Shown: one piece after another, positions 25,073 through 33,334 of the stretch
Layout: each line of letters opens with the position of its first letter
Numbering within the stretch: the stretch's first letter is position 1
DNA from: Ralstonia insidiosa
GTDB lineage: Bacteria > Pseudomonadota > Gammaproteobacteria > Burkholderiales > Burkholderiaceae
Direction: 5' to 3'
Assembly (NCBI RefSeq): GCF_008801405.1
Contig: NZ_VZPV01000002.1
Coordinates: 310,001-374,000 of the forward strand
DNA length: 64,000 bases
Translations under genes and position numbers: made by a program
Notes under the pieces: model-generated
The model's database searches: none
Seen by the model: only the letters and a program-made list of their open reading frames with translations
Told to the model about the DNA's origin: nothing

Positions 25073-27010
25073 GTGAAAGACATAACGGGAAAGACGCTTG
25101 CCTTGACGCTGTTCGCCACGGTGGCCTTGGCCGCATGCGGCGGTGGGGACTCGGGAACCAACACGGCAACCAATGGCGGCGGCAACACCGGCGGCAATAC
25201 GCCACCGGCATCCACCTGCGCTGAAACCGGCGTAGACGCCAAGTACGCCTGCCAGACCGGCAGTACCGAGCCGCTGTACGCCTACCAATGGGCACTCAAG
25301 CAGGCAACGAGCTTCTTTGCGGCATTCGGCCTGGTCGCCAACGGCACGACCGACATCAACGTGGAAGATGCGCACAGGGCCGGCATCAAGGGCCAGGGTG
25401 TGAACGTGCTGGTGCTGGACGACGGCATCGACGTGCACAACGAAGACCTGTACGCCAATGCCAACTCGGACATGACGTACAACTTCGACGATGGCTCGGC
25501 TGACCCAACGCCGGCAGATATTCCCGCCAACGTGGACGCTGCACACGGCACCAACGCGGCAGGCATCATTGCCGGTGCGCAGAACGGCAAGGGTGTGATG
25601 GGCATCGCACCGCGCGCGACGCTGGGTGGTGCGCGGTTTCTGGTCAATGGCCAAGACATTCCCAAGGCGTACGGCGGTGCTCCATGGTCGAAGAACGGTC
25701 ACATCATCAATGCCTCGTATGGCGAGAACCCGATCGCGCCGCTGGAGTACGACACCGCAACCTCCACCCAAGCAGCAGTGCGCGCCTTCCCGAATCTGCG
25801 TGGCGGGCGAGGACTGGTCATGCTCAAGGCGTCGGGCAACGAGTACGAAGAGATTAGCGTGACGGGTCAGCCGCTACGCCAGTGCCCCACGCTGGGCGGC
25901 CAGGCCGGCCTGATCAGCTGCGAAAATCCGGCGAACGATCCTGAAGCGCTGGAGCCGGGCGTCATCGTCGTCGGCGCGGCCAATGCACTTGGCGTCAAGT
26001 CGAGCTACTCCAACGCAGGCTCCGTCAACTGGATCACGGGGCTGGGCGGTGAGTCGGGGGAAGGCGGCAAGTACGGCGAGGTCGGATCGGGCCCAAAGAT
26101 CTTCTCGACCGATCTTTCCGGCTGCGCGCGCGGCTACAGCCGCAATGGCGTGACCCGAACCAATGAGTTTGCGACCGGCGGATCGGCCACCAACACCAAA
26201 GACAATGCCAAATGCGATTACTCCAGCATGAACGGCACGTCGGCGGCCACACCCACACTGTCCGGCGTGGTCGCGCTGATGCTGTCGGCCAACCCGAACC
26301 TGACCTGGCGCGATGTGCGTGAGATCCTGCGCGCCACCGCCAGGCAGATCGACCCGAACTACGGCAGCCGCGACAACCGCAACGCCAAGGTGGATCTGAC
26401 CAGCGGCACCCTGACGGCCGACACCAGCACCACCCTGGTCGACGGCGCAACCACGGCGCGTTTGGACTACGGCTGGCAAACCAATGGTGCCGGCTACGCC
26501 TACTCCACGTGGTACGGCTTCGGCCTGGTGGATGCTTCGGCAGCCGTCAAGATGGCCAAGGCATACACCGCGTACAAACCTGCCGCCCTCTCGGTACCGG
26601 ATTTTGCGGCGGCCTTTGGCAACGTCAACCAACTGAACTACGGCTCGGTGCAGAAGCTGGGCCAGTTCAACGTGTCGGGCAGCGACAAGGTCGATGCGCT
26701 GCAACTGCGCGTGTCGGGCTCGGTGTGTGTGGGCAGTGTCGGCTTCTTCGTGAAATCGCCAGCAGGCACGGTGTCGGCATTGTCCTTGCCGTACAACGGC
26801 TACTACAACAACGGCGCCAGTGCCGTGAACAAGTACGGCCTGGGCAGTTATGCCTTCTATGGCGAGAACGCGGCCGGCACGTGGGAGGTCTACGCCGTGA
26901 GCGGCGTGCCGACCAATACCTGTTCGACCTATCAGCCGCAGGGTGGTACGCACACCGTGACCCTGGCCACGCCGCTGGCCGTGGAGTATCGCGTGATTGC
27001 CGCCAAGTAA
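25073..27010 (+). CDS. Kexin-like S8 serine protease, lipoprotein with C-terminal P-domain
   Basis: This is a 645-residue protein starting at GTG 25073, with GAGGG just upstream. The signal peptide ends LALAAC (Cys22), so it is a lipoprotein with a Gly/Asn/Thr linker. The subtilisin triad is Asp116 (VLDDGID), His158 (AAHGTNAAGI) and Ser390 (MNGTSAATP). The oxyanion Asn257 is in ASGNEY. The DDGID and AAHGT contexts match the kexin/furin branch. The last 120 residues form a proprotein-convertase P-domain (...KSPAGTVSALSLPYN..., ENAAGTWEVYAVSG). There is no N-terminal I9 propeptide. The next gene, 22 bp on, encodes a small exported protein that may replace it. An outer-membrane, periplasmic or surface protease is inferred. 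Confidence 0.92.
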   Translation: MKDITGKTLALTLFATVALAACGGGDSGTNTATNGGGNTGGNTPPASTCAETGVDAKYACQTGSTEPLYAYQWALKQATSFFAAFGLVANGTTDINVEDAHRAGIKGQGVNVLVLDDGIDVHNEDLYANANSDMTYNFDDGSADPTPADIPANVDAAHGTNAAGIIAGAQNGKGVMGIAPRATLGGARFLVNGQDIPKAYGGAPWSKNGHIINASYGENPIAPLEYDTATSTQAAVRAFPNLRGGRGLVMLKASGNEYEEISVTGQPLRQCPTLGGQAGLISCENPANDPEALEPGVIVVGAANALGVKSSYSNAGSVNWITGLGGESGEGGKYGEVGSGPKIFSTDLSGCARGYSRNGVTRTNEFATGGSATNTKDNAKCDYSSMNGTSAATPTLSGVVALMLSANPNLTWRDVREILRATARQIDPNYGSRDNRNAKVDLTSGTLTADTSTTLVDGATTARLDYGWQTNGAGYAYSTWYGFGLVDASAAVKMAKAYTAYKPAALSVPDFAAAFGNVNQLNYGSVQKLGQFNVSGSDKVDALQLRVSGSVCVGSVGFFVKSPAGTVSALSLPYNGYYNNGASAVNKYGLGSYAFYGENAAGTWEVYAVSGVPTNTCSTYQPQGGTHTVTLATPLAVEYRVIAAK

Positions 27011-27032
27011 GCACGCTCGGAGACCTTTCAAC

Positions 27033-27518
27033 ATGATCAATCCAACTGTTATCAAAACCGTGGCGCTGGCGGCGCTCCTTTCGATGGGTTCGGCATGCCA
27101 GGCGGCAGACCTGGTGGTCGGCAAGCACCTGACAACGCAGGAGCTGGCGCAATATGCAAGCGCACCGGTGGTGCAGATCGAATCGCAGTCGTTCAAGGTG
27201 CTCTCCAGTGGTACACGCACCAAGTCCGCAGGCGCCACCTCTGCAGCCGTCACACAAGTGGCCAACGAGCGTGGCGTGGTCGGCGAGAGCCGCAACGAGG
27301 TCGTCGTCTCGCAGGTGGCGGTCGACAGCGTGCGCCAGGCGGTGGCGGGGCTGGCAGTCACGCCCGTATCGGCGGAGTACTACGGCCACACGAGCATCAG
27401 CACGCTGCGGTTTGCATCGTTCCAGGACGCGGTGGATGCACGTGCGCAGATCAGGAAGCTGCTGCCACAAGCGCGGGTGGATGTGCCGGTGCGGTACGCC
27501 AAGCCCGTGGCGCGCTGA
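27033..27518 (+). CDS. Small exported protein, candidate external chaperone/inhibitor of the kexin-like protease
   Basis: This is a 161-residue protein with a signal peptide (about 1-24, ending CQAAD). The C-terminal half shows the beta-alpha-beta-beta-alpha-beta rhythm and hydrophobic pattern of a subtilisin propeptide: NEVVVSQVAVDSVRQAVAGL, then TSISTLRFASFQDAVDARAQIRKLLPQARVDVPV. It starts 22 bp after the protease stop, with GGAG upstream, and ends before a strong terminator, so the two genes form one operon. Aeromonas kexin-like protease ASP is encoded just upstream of ORF2, an exported protein of similar size that acts as its external chaperone. The same role is inferred here; I saw no clear direct sequence match. 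Confidence 0.75.
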   Translation: MINPTVIKTVALAALLSMGSACQAADLVVGKHLTTQELAQYASAPVVQIESQSFKVLSSGTRTKSAGATSAAVTQVANERGVVGESRNEVVVSQVAVDSVRQAVAGLAVTPVSAEYYGHTSISTLRFASFQDAVDARAQIRKLLPQARVDVPVRYAKPVAR

Positions 27519-27544
27519 TCCGCCTAACCGGCATGCAATTGAGC

Positions 27545-27572
27545 AAACGCCCCGCCCCGAGCGGGGCGTTTT
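27545..27572 (+). terminator. Rho-independent terminator of the protease operon
   Basis: AAACGCCCCGC (27545-27555) and GCGGGGCGTTT (27561-27571) form a perfect 11-bp stem with a 5-nt loop, ending in TTTT. It begins 27 bp after the small exported gene. Confidence 0.88.
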
Positions 27573-27615
27573 GCATGAGGGCGTATCATCCCGACCTTTT
27601 ACCGAGCCTCGTACC

Positions 27616-28989
27616 ATGACCCAGGCCTCCGGCAGCTTTGAAGCACTCGCCGCACGCGAAGGCGGCTTGCAGCACCGTCTTTCTTCCGCGCAACTCACCA
27701 TGATCGCCATCGGCAGCGCGATCGGCACCGGCCTGTTCCTGGGCAGTGGTGCGGCCATCCAGCTGGCCGGCCCCGGCGTGATTGCCAGCTACGCCATCGG
27801 CGCGGTCATCGCCCTGCTGCTGATGGGTTGCCTGGCCGAAATGGTCGTCGCGCACCCCACCACCGGCTCGTTCGGTGCCTATGCCGAGCACTACGTCAGC
27901 CCGCTCGCCGGCTTCCTGGTGCGCTATGCGTACTGGGCAGCGGTTGTGTTCGTGATCGGCGCGGAAGTGACGGCGGTGGCGGTGTATATGGCGTACTGGT
28001 TTCCGGGCGTACCGGCGTGGGTGTGGATCGTCGGGTTCTCGGCGGTGCTGGTGTGGATCAATGCGAGCAGCGTCGACGTATTTGGCGTGGCGGAATACTG
28101 GTGCTCGATGATCAAGGTGGTGGCCATCGTCGCGTTTCTGGCCGTGGCGAGCTATGCCATCTATCGCGCACCGGATGGCGGGCCGATCGGTTTCCACAAC
28201 TACGTGGATGCGGGCGGCTTCCTGCCGCACGGCTGGTCTGGCGTGTGGTTTGGCGCGGTGGTCAGCATCTTCAGCTTCTTCGGCATCGAGCTGATTGCCG
28301 TGGCCGCCGGTGAGGCTCGCGAGCCCGAGGCCGCTGCCACCAGCGCGTTCCGCTCCACGCTGTTCCGGCTGGTGTTCTTCTACCTCTGCACGCTGGCGCT
28401 GATGCTGGCCGTGGTGCCCTGGCAGGAGGCCGGCACCGGCAAGAGCCCGTTCGTGCGGGTCATGGAAATCCTGGGCATTGCCGGCGGTGCGGGTGTGATG
28501 AACTTCGTGGTGCTGACCGCGGCGCTGTCGTCGATGAACGCGCAGTTGTATGTGTCCACGCGCATGCTGTTCAGCCTCGCGCGCGGCGGGCAGGCACCAG
28601 GGGCGCTGGGTGTGGTGAGCAATCGCGGCGTACCGCTGCGCGCGCTGGCGGTGTCCAGCTCCGGCGCGGCGCTGGCGGCGGTGCTGAGCGTGGTGCTGCC
28701 CGGCCACTCGTTCCTTCTGATGATGTCGCTGGCGATGTTCGGCGCGCTGTTCACGTGGCTCGTCATCTTCGTCACGCACTTGCGCTTCCGTAGTGCAGTG
28801 GAGCATGAAGGGCGTGCGCTGCGGTTCCGGATGTGGGGCTACCCCGTGCTGACCCTCATGGGCGCCGTCGCTATGGTGGTCATCATCGTCAGCACGGCAT
28901 GGATGGCGGATTTCCGCATGACGCTGGTGGTGGGGGTGCCGTTTCTGGTGGTGATGGCGGTGGTGTTCCGCTGGGTGCGGCGCAAGTAG
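27616..28989 (+). CDS. APC-family amino-acid permease
   Basis: This 457-residue protein has about 12 TM segments. The AAT-family opening is LSSAQLTMIAIGSAIGTGLFLGSGAAIQLAGPGVI (about 20-55), where GSAIGTGLFLG is the substrate/ion-binding unwound TM1. GIELIAVAAGEAREPE lies in the TM6 region. It is an amino-acid/proton symporter of the inner membrane; which amino acid is unknown. ATG 27616 follows the terminator at 27545-27572, so it is a separate unit. An in-frame extension reaching back into the preceding gene is not coding. Confidence 0.92.
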   Translation: MTQASGSFEALAAREGGLQHRLSSAQLTMIAIGSAIGTGLFLGSGAAIQLAGPGVIASYAIGAVIALLLMGCLAEMVVAHPTTGSFGAYAEHYVSPLAGFLVRYAYWAAVVFVIGAEVTAVAVYMAYWFPGVPAWVWIVGFSAVLVWINASSVDVFGVAEYWCSMIKVVAIVAFLAVASYAIYRAPDGGPIGFHNYVDAGGFLPHGWSGVWFGAVVSIFSFFGIELIAVAAGEAREPEAAATSAFRSTLFRLVFFYLCTLALMLAVVPWQEAGTGKSPFVRVMEILGIAGGAGVMNFVVLTAALSSMNAQLYVSTRMLFSLARGGQAPGALGVVSNRGVPLRALAVSSSGAALAAVLSVVLPGHSFLLMMSLAMFGALFTWLVIFVTHLRFRSAVEHEGRALRFRMWGYPVLTLMGAVAMVVIIVSTAWMADFRMTLVVGVPFLVVMAVVFRWVRRK

Positions 28990-29095
28990 TCGCTCGGGCG
29001 CGACACCCCTCTTCTTGATGGCCCGGCTGACACGCGTTTGGCGGGGTTGTGAGATAGGATCGCAATCTTACGAAACGCTTAGCGAACTCCTGACC

Positions 29096-29830
29096 ATGAT
29101 CTCGGCCAAGCTGGTTGTCGCCTCTCTTGCCCTCTCCATGCCGCTGATTGCCGCGGCGCAGTCCGCCGATGCGCCGGTCGTCAAGAGTGGTGATCAGTGG
29201 ACGTATCAGAACACCGTCGAGACCGGGCCTTCCGGCTGGAAGCAGTCGCACGACACGATCACCGTCGTGCGAACCACGTCATCCAGCATCTACTACACCG
29301 TCCAGGCCAAGGGCGCACCGACCGGGCCGGTTGAGGTCATTGCCGGCACGGACTGGAGCCGCATCCGCAACGTGGATGGCAAGGAAACCACGGTCAACCG
29401 CTCGCTCGCGTTCCCCCTGCAACCTGGCAAGACCTGGGACGTGTCCTTCACCGAACACAACCCCAACAAGGCCCACACGGTTGAGCAGCTGGACACCCAC
29501 TACAAGGTGATCGGCTACGAAACAGTGGAAGTGCCTGCTGGCAAATTCAACGCCATCAAGATCGAAGCCGAAGGCCAGTGGAATGCGGAACTGGCGCCGA
29601 TGAGCAACGTGACGCAAGCCGCCAACACCTCAGCAGGTGGCACCACGATGGTCACGCAGGTGCAACGCACCCAGCCAGGCAAGGCAACCGGGCGCACCTA
29701 CAAGGCCATGTGGTACGTGCCGGAAGTGGGCCGCTGGGTGAAGTCGATCGAGGAGTACTACAACAGCGGCGGCGTACGCAGCCAGCGCTTCACGGCAGAG
29801 CTGGAGTCGTATCAACTGACCGCACGATAA
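29096..29830 (+). CDS. Exported protein of unknown function
   Basis: This is a 244-residue protein with a signal peptide (about 1-21, ending IAAAQS). The body is beta-rich with repeated short strands: VKSGDQWTYQNTVETGPSGWKQSHDTITVV, then GKTWDVSFTEHN, then VEVPAGKFNAIKIEAEGQW. The last motif is common in exported DUF3108-like beta proteins. The function is unknown. ATG 29096 starts the signal peptide; the frame upstream lacks features. It converges with metY across the hairpin at 29834-29873. Confidence 0.82.
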   Translation: MISAKLVVASLALSMPLIAAAQSADAPVVKSGDQWTYQNTVETGPSGWKQSHDTITVVRTTSSSIYYTVQAKGAPTGPVEVIAGTDWSRIRNVDGKETTVNRSLAFPLQPGKTWDVSFTEHNPNKAHTVEQLDTHYKVIGYETVEVPAGKFNAIKIEAEGQWNAELAPMSNVTQAANTSAGGTTMVTQVQRTQPGKATGRTYKAMWYVPEVGRWVKSIEEYYNSGGVRSQRFTAELESYQLTAR

Positions 29831-29833
29831 GCC

Positions 29834-29873
29834 GCGAGGGCGATGGGCAGCCACAAGGCATGCCCGCCCTCGC
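29834..29873. terminator. Bidirectional hairpin between convergent genes
   Basis: GCGAGGGCG (29834-29842) and CGCCCTCGC (29865-29873) form a 9-bp stem around 22 nt, inside which GGGCA and TGCCC can also pair. It fills the 50-bp gap between the exported protein stop (29830) and the metY stop (29881). There is no T-run, so it may act with Rho or as an RNA 3' end. Confidence 0.5.
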
Positions 29874-29880
29874 CCACGGA

Positions 29881-31185
29881 TCAGGCTTGCGCCAACGCCT
29901 GATCCAGATCGGCCAGCAGGTCATCGATGTGCTCGATGCCGATCGACAGCCGGATAGTTTCCTGCCGCACGCCGGCCTTGGCCAGCTCCGCCTCTGAAAG
30001 CTGCCGGTGCGTGGTCGATGCCGGATGCGTCGCGAGCGATTTCGCATCGCCGATGTTCACCAGCCGCGTGAACAGTTGCAGCGCATCCTGGAAGCGCGCA
30101 CCCGCCGCAAACCCGCCCTTCACGCCAAACGTCAGCAGCCCCGGTGCCTTGCCGGAGAGGTACTTCTTCGCCAACGCATAGTCGGGGTGATCGTCCAGGC
30201 TGGCGTGGTTGACCCACTCCACCTTGGCGTGCCCCTGAAGATGACGTGCAATGCGTGCGGCGTTTTGCGTGATGCGGTCGATGCGCAAGCCCAGCGTCTC
30301 GATGCCCTGCAGGATCAGGAACGCGTTGAACGGTGACAGCGCCGCGCCGGTATTGCGCAGCGGCACCACGCGCGCCCGGCCGATGTACGCCGCATCACCC
30401 AGCGCTTCCGTATAGACCACGCCGTGGTAACTCACATCCGGCTCGTTCAGGCGCTTGAAGCGCGCCTTGTGCTTCGCCCACGGGAATTTGCCCGAATCGA
30501 CAATCGCGCCACCCAGGCTGGTGCCGTGTCCGCCCAGGTACTTGGTCAGCGAATGCACAACGATGTCGGCGCCGTGCTCGATCGGCCGTACCAGATACGG
30601 TGTCGGCACCGTGTTGTCGACGATGAGCGGCACGCCATGCCGGTGCGCAATCTCCGCCAGCGCAGCAATGTCGGTGATGTTGCCCAGCGGGTTGCCGACG
30701 GTCTCGGCAAAGATGGCCTTCGTGCGATCGTCGATCAGTGCTTCGAACGAGGCCGGGTCCCGCGGGTCAGCAAAGCGCGTGGTGATGCCCGACAGCGGCA
30801 GCGTGTGCGCAAACAGGTTGTAGGTACCGCCGTACAGCGTGCTGGCCGAGACAATGTTGTCGCCCGCCTCCGCAATCGTCTGGATTGCATACGTGACGGC
30901 CGCCTGCCCGGAAGCCAACGCCAGCGCGCCAATGCCGCCTTCCAGCGCCGCAACGCGCTTCTCCAGCACGTCGTTGGTCGGGTTCATGATGCGCGAGTAG
31001 ATGTTGCCCTGGACCTTGAGGTCGAACAGGTCAGCACCGTGTTGCGTGTCGTCAAACGCAAAGGCGACGGTCTGGTAGATCGGCACCGCCACTGCGCGCG
31101 TGGTCGGGTCGGCGCTGTAGCCGCCGTGGACGGCGAGGGTGTCGAGTTTCCAGTTGGGCGAGGTGGACGTCGTGGGCTGCGTCAT
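29881..31185 (-). CDS. metY: O-acetylhomoserine sulfhydrylase (MetY-type)
   Basis: This is a 434-residue PLP enzyme of the Cys/Met metabolism family, about the length typical of MetY rather than MetB/MetC (near 390). The NIYSRIMNPTNDVLEKRVAALEGG motif (61-84) and the Schiff-base Lys215 in HSLTKYLGGHGTS are present. It forms homocysteine from O-acetylhomoserine and sulfide in methionine biosynthesis. ATG 31185 has GGAG upstream. An in-frame extension to 31446 overlaps the acetyltransferase gene and lacks features. It is monocistronic as far as can be seen. I found no SAM or cobalamin riboswitch in the 136-bp leader. Confidence 0.92.
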   Translation of the reverse strand: MTQPTTSTSPNWKLDTLAVHGGYSADPTTRAVAVPIYQTVAFAFDDTQHGADLFDLKVQGNIYSRIMNPTNDVLEKRVAALEGGIGALALASGQAAVTYAIQTIAEAGDNIVSASTLYGGTYNLFAHTLPLSGITTRFADPRDPASFEALIDDRTKAIFAETVGNPLGNITDIAALAEIAHRHGVPLIVDNTVPTPYLVRPIEHGADIVVHSLTKYLGGHGTSLGGAIVDSGKFPWAKHKARFKRLNEPDVSYHGVVYTEALGDAAYIGRARVVPLRNTGAALSPFNAFLILQGIETLGLRIDRITQNAARIARHLQGHAKVEWVNHASLDDHPDYALAKKYLSGKAPGLLTFGVKGGFAAGARFQDALQLFTRLVNIGDAKSLATHPASTTHRQLSEAELAKAGVRQETIRLSIGIEHIDDLLADLDQALAQA

Positions 31186-31321
31186 CGTTGCGTCTCCGGA
31201 GGGTTGATCCGGCGAGCATATGGGCAGCCCTGCGGCGCACAAACGATCGTTTTTGTCTTTGCTTATGCCGTGGCAGCTTGAGCGGCGTTGTGCCCCTTGC
31301 GCAGCCCGAAAGACAACCGCC

Positions 31322-31861
31322 CTAGTCCGTGGCGAGTCTTGAGTAGAGCACGAAGTCTCCCGGCGTTCCCCGAACCATGCGATAGGAGCGCAACAGCCCC
31401 TCGTATTGATACCCGCACGCCACCAGTACGCGTGCCGATCGCGCATTGCTGGTCAAGACCGTCGCCTGCACGCGAAGAAAGCCGTACTGGACAAACGCCC
31501 ACGCGGTGACCGATGTGCAGATTGCATGCGCAATGCCTCTGCCCCAGTGCGACGGGCAAAGGTCGTAGGCGATCTCCGCCGTCCGGTTCACGTCGGAAAT
31601 GCTGTGAAACCCGATCGTCCCGATCAACGCTCCCGCGCTCTCGTCCACTACAGCCATGCGGCGGATCGATTCGGGTGACGTGGACGCATAGCCCTCGAAC
31701 TGCGCGTTGAGGTCGGCTGGAGACGACAGGTTCCAGCTCGTGTGCTCGAAGACCTGGGGGAGCTTCAGATACGCATACCAAGCGTCGATGTCGGCGCGCT
31801 CAAGTTGCCGAAGCGTGATGCCAGGGTAGCCAGACGTTGGAGCGCAATCGATTCTCAACAT
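31322..31861 (-). CDS. GNAT N-acetyltransferase (RimJ/RimL type)
   Basis: This 179-residue protein has the GNAT core ALIGTIGFHSISDVNRTAEIAYDLCPSHWGRGIA. The CoA loop is SHWGRGIAHAI (about 108-118), and the later NARSARVLVACGYQYEGLLR motif is typical of RimJ/RimL relatives that modify protein N-termini or small amines. The substrate is unknown. GAGG precedes the ATG at 31861. Base composition is a little less GC-rich than that of its neighbours, by eye. Confidence 0.88.
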   Translation of the reverse strand: MLRIDCAPTSGYPGITLRQLERADIDAWYAYLKLPQVFEHTSWNLSSPADLNAQFEGYASTSPESIRRMAVVDESAGALIGTIGFHSISDVNRTAEIAYDLCPSHWGRGIAHAICTSVTAWAFVQYGFLRVQATVLTSNARSARVLVACGYQYEGLLRSYRMVRGTPGDFVLYSRLATD

Positions 31862-32039
31862 GCACCTCGAATGGTTCGTTCAGCGGCATTGTATTGAGCT
31901 TCATCGCTGCATGCGTCGAGGGCTCGTGCCTGATCGCACCAGCCAAGCGCTTCTCTCCACTGCCGACCGTGACCGCTCCGGCGCGGAAAGTGGCGACGGC
32001 GGCAGCGGTCAGGGTCGGCCCCAAACAACGGCCAGCGGC

Positions 32040-32297
32040 CTACCCAGGCGCACCCTCCACCAACCTGCGCAACGCCGCATCGCGAATCTCCAGCACGGCA
32101 AACACCCCAAGCTTCCGCAGCGCCGGCACAGCCTCCAGCAACAAGCGCTCCGCCTCAGCACGCTCAGCAGCATCAGCCTTAGGGTCAAACCACGCCTGCG
32201 CGTTGGCCAGGAAGGCCGCCACCGTACCTTTGCGGATCGTCAGTCCATCAAAGTCGGCAAAGTTGGCGGTATCGGACAAAACATCTTCGGGTCGCAT
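32040..32297 (-). CDS. Small conserved hypothetical protein (MRPEDVL family)
   Basis: This is an 85-residue soluble protein: a helical N-terminus (DVLSDTANFADFDGLTIRKGTVAAFLANAQAWF) and a helical C-terminus rich in Ala, Glu, Arg and Leu. There is no signal or membrane segment. A GGAG lies 9 nt before ATG 32297. The codon use and intact frame support a real gene; I do not know its function. It is divergent from the AraC-type gene at 32390, with 92 bp between. A longer in-frame start at 32495 would run through that regulator's promoter and first codons. Confidence 0.68.
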   Translation of the reverse strand: MRPEDVLSDTANFADFDGLTIRKGTVAAFLANAQAWFDPKADAAERAEAERLLLEAVPALRKLGVFAVLEIRDAALRRLVEGAPG

Positions 32298-32363
32298 GGT
32301 GTGCTCCAAGGGTGATTGACCGCACCACTGTAGAGCCGATAAATTGGCCTGACTCAGCCATAT

Positions 32364-32391
32364 AGGCCATTTGATACGCTTTTCAGGCCAT
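32364..32391 (+). promoter_or_regulatory. AGGCCAT direct repeat at the AraC gene start
   Basis: AGGCCAT occurs at 32364-32370 and again at 32385-32391, exactly 21 bp (two helical turns) apart, the usual spacing of AraC-type half-sites. The second copy overlaps the ATG at 32390. TGGCCTGA (32345-32352) and TCAGGCCA (32383-32390) are also perfect inverted repeats. Autoregulation is inferred. Confidence 0.5.
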
Positions 32392-33193
32392 GCCATCCCA
32401 ACCCTTGCTTCCTGCCCAGCGTGTGCAATCGACCGATGGCCGATGGCTTTACGCGGTCGATCAGACCAGCCATTCGCCACGCGCCACCGCCCCACACAGC
32501 CATGCGCGCGGACAGTTGTTCGGGACAGATGCCGGCGTACTGACCGTGCAGACGGCGGAAGGCCGTAGCGTCGTACCTGCGGGACAGGTCATATGGATTC
32601 CGCCCGGCGTAGAACACGGCGCAGAGACGCACGGACCATTCGTAGGCTGGGCCGCCTACCTCGCGCCCGACGCATGCGAAGACTTGCCGGATGTGCCGCG
32701 CACGCTGTCGATGTCTGCGCTGCTCCGTGCCGCAATCTCCCGTGCGGCAACGTGGGCTGACGACGTGCTCGACCCGGCGCAGCAACGCATTGCTGCCGTG
32801 ATTGCCGATGAAATCCGCGCGCTCACGCCAGCACCCACGGCCTTGCCGATGCCCATCGATACTCGCCTGCGCAAGATCGCCAACGCGCTTATTGCCGCCC
32901 CGTCCGACACCCGGCGTCTGCAGGATTGGGCCGATTGGGCCGCTGTTGCCCCGCGCACGCTCACCCGGCGATTTGCCAGCGAAACCGGCTATGCATTTGA
33001 AACCTGGCGCCACCGACTGCGCATGATGTGCGCGCTGGAAAAGCTCGCGGCCGGCGCGCCGGTAACGACAGTGGCACTCGATCTCGGCTACGACAACGTC
33101 AGCGCGTTCATTGCCCGGTTTCGTGCAACCTTCGGCATCACGCCGGGGCGGTATGCCGCCGGCGGATGCATGCACCTACCGATGCCTTCCTGA
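32390..33193 (+). CDS. AraC-family regulator with cupin sensor (NimR-like)
   Basis: This is a 267-residue protein. It has an N-terminal cupin (about 20-95; SHARGQLFGTDAGVLTVQTAEGRSVVPAGQVIWIPPGVEHG) and a C-terminal helix-turn-helix pair (about 160-255; WAAVAPRTLTRRFASETGYAFETWRHRLRM, LDLGYDNVSAFIARFRATFGITPGRY). Compact regulators of this layout often control a neighbouring exporter, but none is adjacent, so its target is unclear. The likely self-regulation site is the AGGCCAT repeat at its start. Confidence 0.9.
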   Translation: MPSQPLLPAQRVQSTDGRWLYAVDQTSHSPRATAPHSHARGQLFGTDAGVLTVQTAEGRSVVPAGQVIWIPPGVEHGAETHGPFVGWAAYLAPDACEDLPDVPRTLSMSALLRAAISRAATWADDVLDPAQQRIAAVIADEIRALTPAPTALPMPIDTRLRKIANALIAAPSDTRRLQDWADWAAVAPRTLTRRFASETGYAFETWRHRLRMMCALEKLAAGAPVTTVALDLGYDNVSAFIARFRATFGITPGRYAAGGCMHLPMPS

Positions 33194-33334
33194 GCAGCTC
33201 ACGCAGCGGCAATGGTGTCTGGCAATGCGGCCTCAGAACGCAGCTGACACCAACGTTCGGATACATGACGCGCCAGTTTGAAGGTCTTACCATTGGCGAC
33301 TCAGTTGACTAAACATCCAAGCTCCGGGGGGACG

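Noticed and set aside
31186..31321. Possible SAM or cobalamin riboswitch upstream of metY
   Set aside because: The leader is short and I see none of the conserved stems; only a small AACGATCGTT palindrome.
31800..32024. A 74-codon minus-strand frame overlapping the acetyltransferase start
   Set aside because: It reads protein-like in part but overlaps the GNAT gene start in another frame, has no good ribosome site and no family I recognise; at most a remnant.
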